Below are positions 62,601 to 64,000 of a stretch of 64,000 nucleotides of DNA, in pieces. How positions within the stretch are numbered: position 1 is the stretch's first letter; each line of letters begins with the position of its first letter. The stretch is taken from assembly GCA_023238725.1 (NCBI GenBank), contig CM041537.1, forward strand, positions 30,600,009-30,664,008. Direction: 5' to 3'. The notes beneath the pieces were generated by a model. That model made no database searches and was not told the DNA's origin. It worked only from the letters and a program-made list of their open reading frames with translations. The stretch comes from Scortum barcoo. Lineage: Eukaryota; Chordata; Actinopteri; Centrarchiformes; Terapontidae. Made by a program: the position numbers and the translations under genes.

Positions 62601-63687
62601 TTTCACTCTGTGCCATTTGAATTTCTGTCATTGCCCTCTGCACTACTGCTCACATCTGTGCATCATTATAACATGGTGTTCACACAAATGAATCTGTCAA
62701 TACATGAAAGCACATCCGACAGTGACTACATGTTACCCTTTAACCAATTCTAGCAATACTCTATGGACAAAACTTCACAGTCCTGCCTTTTAAATTCTCA
62801 CCATCCTTCAGATGTCTTCTCTGCAATTAATTGAATTTAAGGTATTTAACCACTGTCTCTCCTTTAAGAACGTAAAATAAACGTACACTCTGGCTTGTTT
62901 AAGATAAAAACCACTCAGTCCAACTCTGCTTCGTATTTTTTTTCCAAGACACATTTGTTTCTCTTTACTGTCAAAGACCAAAGCTTACTTTTTTGGAAAC
63001 TTTTTCTCTTCTTCCTTTTTTTGAAAAACTTACAGGACTACTCTTGAAAATATATAAAGAACTCTATTTCACATGCTATGTTATTTCCTGCTTTTGTAGC
63101 TTAATTCTGTTTGAATTTTGAAACATAAAGGTCTCCTAATTAACCTTTTTGATCATTTGCATTAGTTATCGGAAATGCACACACTAATTAATTAAAGTGC
63201 TGCTGCAAATTTACCTTGGAATGTATTCTATTGATAGCGAAACACAATTACCTTCTTGACCATTTCATAAGAATTCAGTTATTAGAAATTAGTTTTGTTA
63301 GCATTTACTCTACCTGCATTGAAAGAAACCCAATTACATGAAATTACAAGACAAAAGATGTGCATGTATGTAACTGATTCAGTCCAACATAACTACTATT
63401 TTATATTGTTTGGCTTATTGATGGCAGCTATTTTCTGTGTCTTTTGATGCCAGTCAGTATTTATAACCATAATGCACCATTCCCATCTCCATGTCTCTGT
63501 ATCTCCAGGAGCAATAAAGAGGAAGGTAGAGCTGGATTGGGGCACTGAAGATTTGGAGTATCTTCAGAAGGTAGAGCTTCACTCTGATGGAGCCCTGAAT
63601 GAGGTACAACCTGACATCATTGTGTACAACGCAGGGACAGATGTGTTGGATGGGGACCCCCTAGGAGGACTCTCCATATCACCACAG
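44569..63687 (+). CDS. hdac11: Histone deacetylase 11, spliced, nine coding exons visible, 3-prime end outside window
   Basis: HDAC11 is the single class IV zinc-dependent deacylase; in mammals it acts mainly as a lysine defatty-acylase. The exons join in phase as 44569-44603, 44713-44861, 46446-46546, 47613-47729, 49368-49410, 54162-54238, 54922-54984, 62065-62161 and 63509-63687. Every boundary is GT/AG, and together they give about 287 codons of a protein near 350 residues in the family. Landmarks, numbered from the proposed start, are the active-site HH (153-154) in GGFHHCSSDRGGGFCAYAD, zinc ligands D192 and H194 in DLDAHQGNG, and zinc ligand D272 in YNAGTD. No stop or frameshift interrupts the conserved part, so the gene looks functional. 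The catalytic tyrosine and C-terminus lie beyond the window. Introns range from 109 bp to about 8.5 kb counting past the edge; the largest complete one is 7.1 kb. The first coding exon is the least certain part. Confidence 0.93.
44713..44861 (+). CDS. hdac11: hdac11 exon: N-terminal part of the catalytic domain
   Basis: The acceptor ctccctctttcag precedes an exon reading SHCTELYTSIPQACLPIVYH and then ADYNITFMGLEKLHPFDAGK, followed by WGKVIHFLK. It matches the start of HDAC11, in which human reads PIVYSPRYNITFMGLEKLHP. The PQACLP and YHAD residues depart from the more usual PETRWP and YSPxY, a divergent patch just before a perfectly conserved block. It ends at a GTAAGA donor with one base of the next codon. 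Confidence 0.93.
44862..46445. other. hdac11 intron
   Basis: No exon seen. Holds repeat copy B, followed at about 45808 by gccccctggtgg, a motif common in fish repeats. Confidence 0.5.
45640..45735. repeat. Interspersed repeat copy B (shared with about 6058)
   Basis: ttatcacagattatctgtgc, catgtactactccaggacac and agtgacagttttaacaaatg align with 6058-6150. In an hdac11 intron. Confidence 0.5.
46446..46546 (+). CDS. hdac11: hdac11 exon (EEQFISDG to RYLNRLK)
   Basis: The acceptor ttgtctcag precedes coding for EEQFISDGSIVEAREATEDD and LLVVHTKRYLNRLK, matching the human segment EEKLLSDS to RYLNELK. The phase fits the single base carried from the previous exon. The exon ends with AAG at a less typical GTTGCT donor. 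Confidence 0.92.
47273..47506. mobile_element. Short Tc1-derived MITE in an hdac11 intron
   Basis: Inverted ends acaaaattgttggtaccc and gttaaagaaagaaaaac pair across about 40 bp, 234 bp apart, with no coding capacity between them. The interior (gacaaaaatgatggt, ctggccagg) looks like leftover ends of a larger Tc1 family. It lies about 100 bp upstream of the exon at 47613. Confidence 0.7.
47613..47729 (+). CDS. hdac11: hdac11 exon (WSLVVATITEIPP to GGTIM)
   Basis: Exactly 39 codons between ttcactttag and ATG at a gtaagt donor. The peptide contains WSLVVATITEIPPLLFLPNF and VQRKVLRPLRTQTGGTIM, almost identical to vertebrate HDAC11. Both ends are phase 0. Confidence 0.95.
47730..49367. other. hdac11 intron
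   Basis: Holds only the palindrome at 49035 as a distinct feature. Confidence 0.5.
49035..49069. repeat. 35-bp near-perfect palindrome in an hdac11 intron
   Basis: Two 17-bp arms, aatagaatatcggttta and its exact reverse complement, are separated by a single t. It would form a long hairpin or cruciform. It lies between two constitutive exons and is not part of any repeat family I recognise. Confidence 0.9.
49368..49410 (+). CDS. hdac11: hdac11 small exon (AGKLAVDRGWAINVG)
   Basis: A 43-bp exon coding AGKLAVDRGWAINV plus the first base of Gly, flanked by ttcacag and gtaagt. It leads directly into the active-site exon. This exon is too short to be found as an open frame on its own; it is recognised by its match to the family. 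Confidence 0.93.
49411..51004. other. hdac11 intron, 5-prime part
   Basis: Apart from the interspersed repeat at 50270 nothing is recognised. Confidence 0.5.
50270..50380 (+). repeat. 3-prime part of the same interspersed repeat
   Basis: gagggtctaaggacagaggg, gtgtaaagccctccaaggca and gggctttaaataaataaatt are almost identical to the copy at 12488. In an hdac11 intron. Confidence 0.65.
51005..51534 (+). mobile_element. L2-like LINE fragment, 5-prime side of the Tc1 insertion
   Basis: Broken frames encode the C-terminal reverse-transcriptase region of an L2/CR1-type LINE, with pieces such as WMSKFLKLSEDNETLLAGPK, RDSVLAKLGYL, SDLNFTAHLN and YAPKIWNILP. Several stops are present. The same element resumes after the Tc1 insertion. 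Confidence 0.75.
51537..53199 (-). mobile_element. Full-length Tc1/mariner transposon with near-identical TIRs
   Basis: Ends are cagtgggtacggaaagtatt and its inverse, flanked by TA on both sides (51535-51536 and 53200-53201). The terminal inverted repeats match for about 95 bp with a single-base indel. A second inner copy of atcacatggtc-taagtattca appears near both ends, giving the IR/DR layout common in fish Tc1 elements. A 30-bp duplication (about 52931-52991, containing atgagtgtcacagcaaag twice) sits near the right end. It is inserted in an L2-like LINE within an hdac11 intron. Confidence 0.92.
51700..52690 (-). pseudogene. Tc1-like transposase, frameshifted
   Basis: Tc1 transposases bind the TIRs through paired helix-turn-helix domains and cut with a DDE catalytic triad. 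The start reads MSKELPKELRDRIVARHRSG, followed by HTH-type helices and the GRPAKLS linker. The catalytic part carries WSDET (first D), QQDNDPKHTA (second D) and SPDLNPIEHL (E). At least two frameshifts break it: one near 52300 between the DNA-binding and catalytic halves, and one just after PIEHL, where a one-base insertion makes a TGA. The C-terminal tail resumes in the next frame to a TAG at 51700-51702. It should not yield active protein. Confidence 0.9.
53202..53425 (+). mobile_element. L2-like LINE 3-prime tail, continuation after Tc1
   Basis: The sequence ending gttgagctgcgttatgtgca, then ggtggtatataaataaataa, is the usual 3-prime end of fish L2-like LINEs. It continues the fragment interrupted at 51535. 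Confidence 0.65.
54162..54238 (+). CDS. hdac11: hdac11 exon with the active-site HH pair
   Basis: The acceptor tgtttcctag precedes coding for GGFHHCSSDRGGGFCAYADI then TLAIK, ending at AAG and a gtaact donor. The two adjacent histidines are the charge-relay pair equivalent to human H142/H143. It is the most conserved stretch of the protein and is intact. An antisense SINE remnant follows within 100 bp in the intron. Confidence 0.96.
54325..54450 (-). repeat. Degenerate antisense SINE remnant
   Basis: In reverse complement it reads ggttctgggttcagaccc, then tactcagacttactccaaca and acatgcaggttaggt, the middle of the same SINE family with many changes. It lies about 90 bp downstream of an hdac11 splice donor. 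Confidence 0.55.
54478..54735 (-). mobile_element. Antisense LINE 3-prime end
   Basis: ttcatttattgtcattttgt at the left and gaggagtctgatagcctgag with gaaagaagctgctcc at the right are the reverse of a Rex1/Maui-type LINE 3-prime UTR. Confidence 0.55.
54922..54984 (+). CDS. hdac11: hdac11 exon with two zinc ligands
   Basis: Twenty-one codons, FLFERVEGISRATIIDLDAH then Q, between atatctttcag and gtgagc. The D and H of DAH are the zinc ligands equivalent to human D181 and H183. Phase 0 at both ends. Confidence 0.96.
54985..58084. other. Large hdac11 intron, first part
   Basis: AT-rich and without recognisable repeats apart from an AAAAC run near 56808-56826. Confidence 0.5.
58085..58420 (-). 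repeat. Solo LTR of the same gypsy family, antisense in an hdac11 intron
   Basis: The reverse complement starts tgatgtctcgtcatgtctg and contains ttttattttgaaatccctca, actctcctctcgttccaggt and gattgtctgccccgccctga, collinear with the 3-prime LTR at 26275. No internal region is attached. The left boundary is approximate. Confidence 0.7.
58893..59247 (+). repeat. Second SINE copy of the same family with 12-bp TSD
   Basis: Collinear with the copy at 8809 (gtggtgtagtggtt, gtgtggagtttgcatg, cttcctcccacaatccaaag, ccagggtgtacc, ATGG tail). Flanked by the perfect duplication atattaaccctg at 58881-58892 and 59248-59259. Lies in the large hdac11 intron. Confidence 0.8.
59260..62064. other. Large hdac11 intron, last part
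   Basis: No exon or repeat recognised. The overlapping opposed frames at 60805-61091 show no conserved domain. Confidence 0.5.
62065..62161 (+). CDS. hdac11: hdac11 exon (GNGHERDFLDDKR to GDGYAK)
   Basis: The acceptor ctctgttatag precedes GNGHERDFLDDKRVFIMDMY and NRHIYPGDGYAK, ending in phase 1 at gtgagt. It follows a 7.1-kb intron that holds a solo LTR and a SINE. Conservation with the human segment GNGHERDFMDDKRVYIMDVY is high. Confidence 0.95.
62285..62520 (+). repeat. Interspersed repeat fragment, Penelope-like
   Basis: ttctcagtcatccag, ggtcaatgattctcacagag, ccaccagtcagtcagaactg and gaatttaaagcaagtctagt form a block I associate with fish Penelope-like elements. No coding frame is intact. 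Family assignment is from memory. Confidence 0.35.
62521..63508. other. hdac11 intron, no feature seen
   Basis: AT-rich sequence up to the acceptor of the exon at 63509. Confidence 0.5.
63509..63687 (+). CDS. hdac11: hdac11 exon with the third zinc ligand
   Basis: The acceptor tgtatctccag is followed by AIKRKVELDWGTEDLEYLQK, VELHSDGALNEVQPDIIVYN and AGTDVLDGDPLGGLSISPQ, ending at a gtactg donor. The D of AGTD is the zinc ligand equivalent to human D261. This is the last exon inside the window; roughly 60-70 residues, including the catalytic Tyr loop, remain to the right. Confidence 0.95.
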
Positions 63688-64000
63688 GTACTGTATCCAC
63701 CCTGTCAGACACTCAGTGTGGCTATATACCAGAAGTGAGTGCTGAACAGCCCCTAGTGACAGAGTCATTTTTTCCGTTACAATGCCTGAAATGTCAAAAC
63801 TATCATACACATTAGGTTAATTCAATAATATTTTTATCAGGTGCTGGTGTTGTGTTATTCAGGACTGCATCATATTTAAAGGTGTGTCTCATATTCTGTG
63901 GAATAGAATATATAGAAAAGATATTGAACTTACACATGTATGATATTGTCACCAAAAACTAAACTTTGTAAAGGTAGAATTTATGGCACAGCTGTTGTAT
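63688..64000. other. hdac11 intron running off the right edge
   Basis: Starts with the gtactg donor. No further exon before the edge. Confidence 0.6.

Overview
This is a vertebrate nuclear window, almost certainly from a ray-finned (teleost) fish. It is intron-rich, mostly non-coding and low in GC. It is full of fish-type repeats: Rex1/Maui- and L2-like LINEs, Tc1/mariner elements, a Ty3/gypsy element of the sushi type, a tRNA-promoter SINE with an ATGG tail, and many CA/AT microsatellites. I see no bacterial genes, rRNA, intact tRNA or CRISPR array.

Two host genes are supported. On the minus strand, the first coding exon of an IQSEC-family ARF guanine-exchange factor (9508-9788, probably iqsec1) sits at a CpG-rich promoter at about 9.64-10.27 kb. 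The gene runs off the left edge, so 1-9507 is read as its first coding intron. On the plus strand, hdac11 (class IV deacylase) occupies about 44.0 kb to beyond the right edge. Nine coding exons are visible with matching splice phases, carrying the catalytic histidine pair and all three zinc ligands. The last exons lie outside the window. The two genes are transcribed divergently across about 34 kb of repeat-rich intergenic DNA.

Layout: 1-9.5 kb, iqsec1 intron with LINE tails and one SINE. 9.5-10.3 kb, iqsec1 first exon and promoter. 10.3-23.8 kb, intergenic DNA with L2- and RTE-like LINE remains. 23.9-26.65 kb, an internally deleted gypsy element. 26.7-39.5 kb, LINE pieces, a deleted Tc1 element (29914-30965), a 3-prime LINE end and a possible solo LTR (38853-39512). 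39.54-42.29 kb, a candidate DNA transposon carrying a promoter-like exon and the broken terminal exon of a SAMD3-like host-type protein. 42.5-43.7 kb, telomere-like sequence, an ACTAGT-rich block and a palindromic GT/AT/AC microsatellite. 44.0-64 kb, hdac11, whose introns hold a Tc1 element nested in an L2-like LINE, a MITE, a near-perfect 35-bp palindrome, a solo LTR and a SINE.

No new multi-gene system is present. The points most worth checking are the hdac11 start (the usual initiator Met codon reads AGT and a start appears in an upstream exon with an overlapping uORF), the SAMD3-like exon inside a transposon, the SINE family with two perfect 12-bp target-site duplications, and the palindrome in an hdac11 intron.
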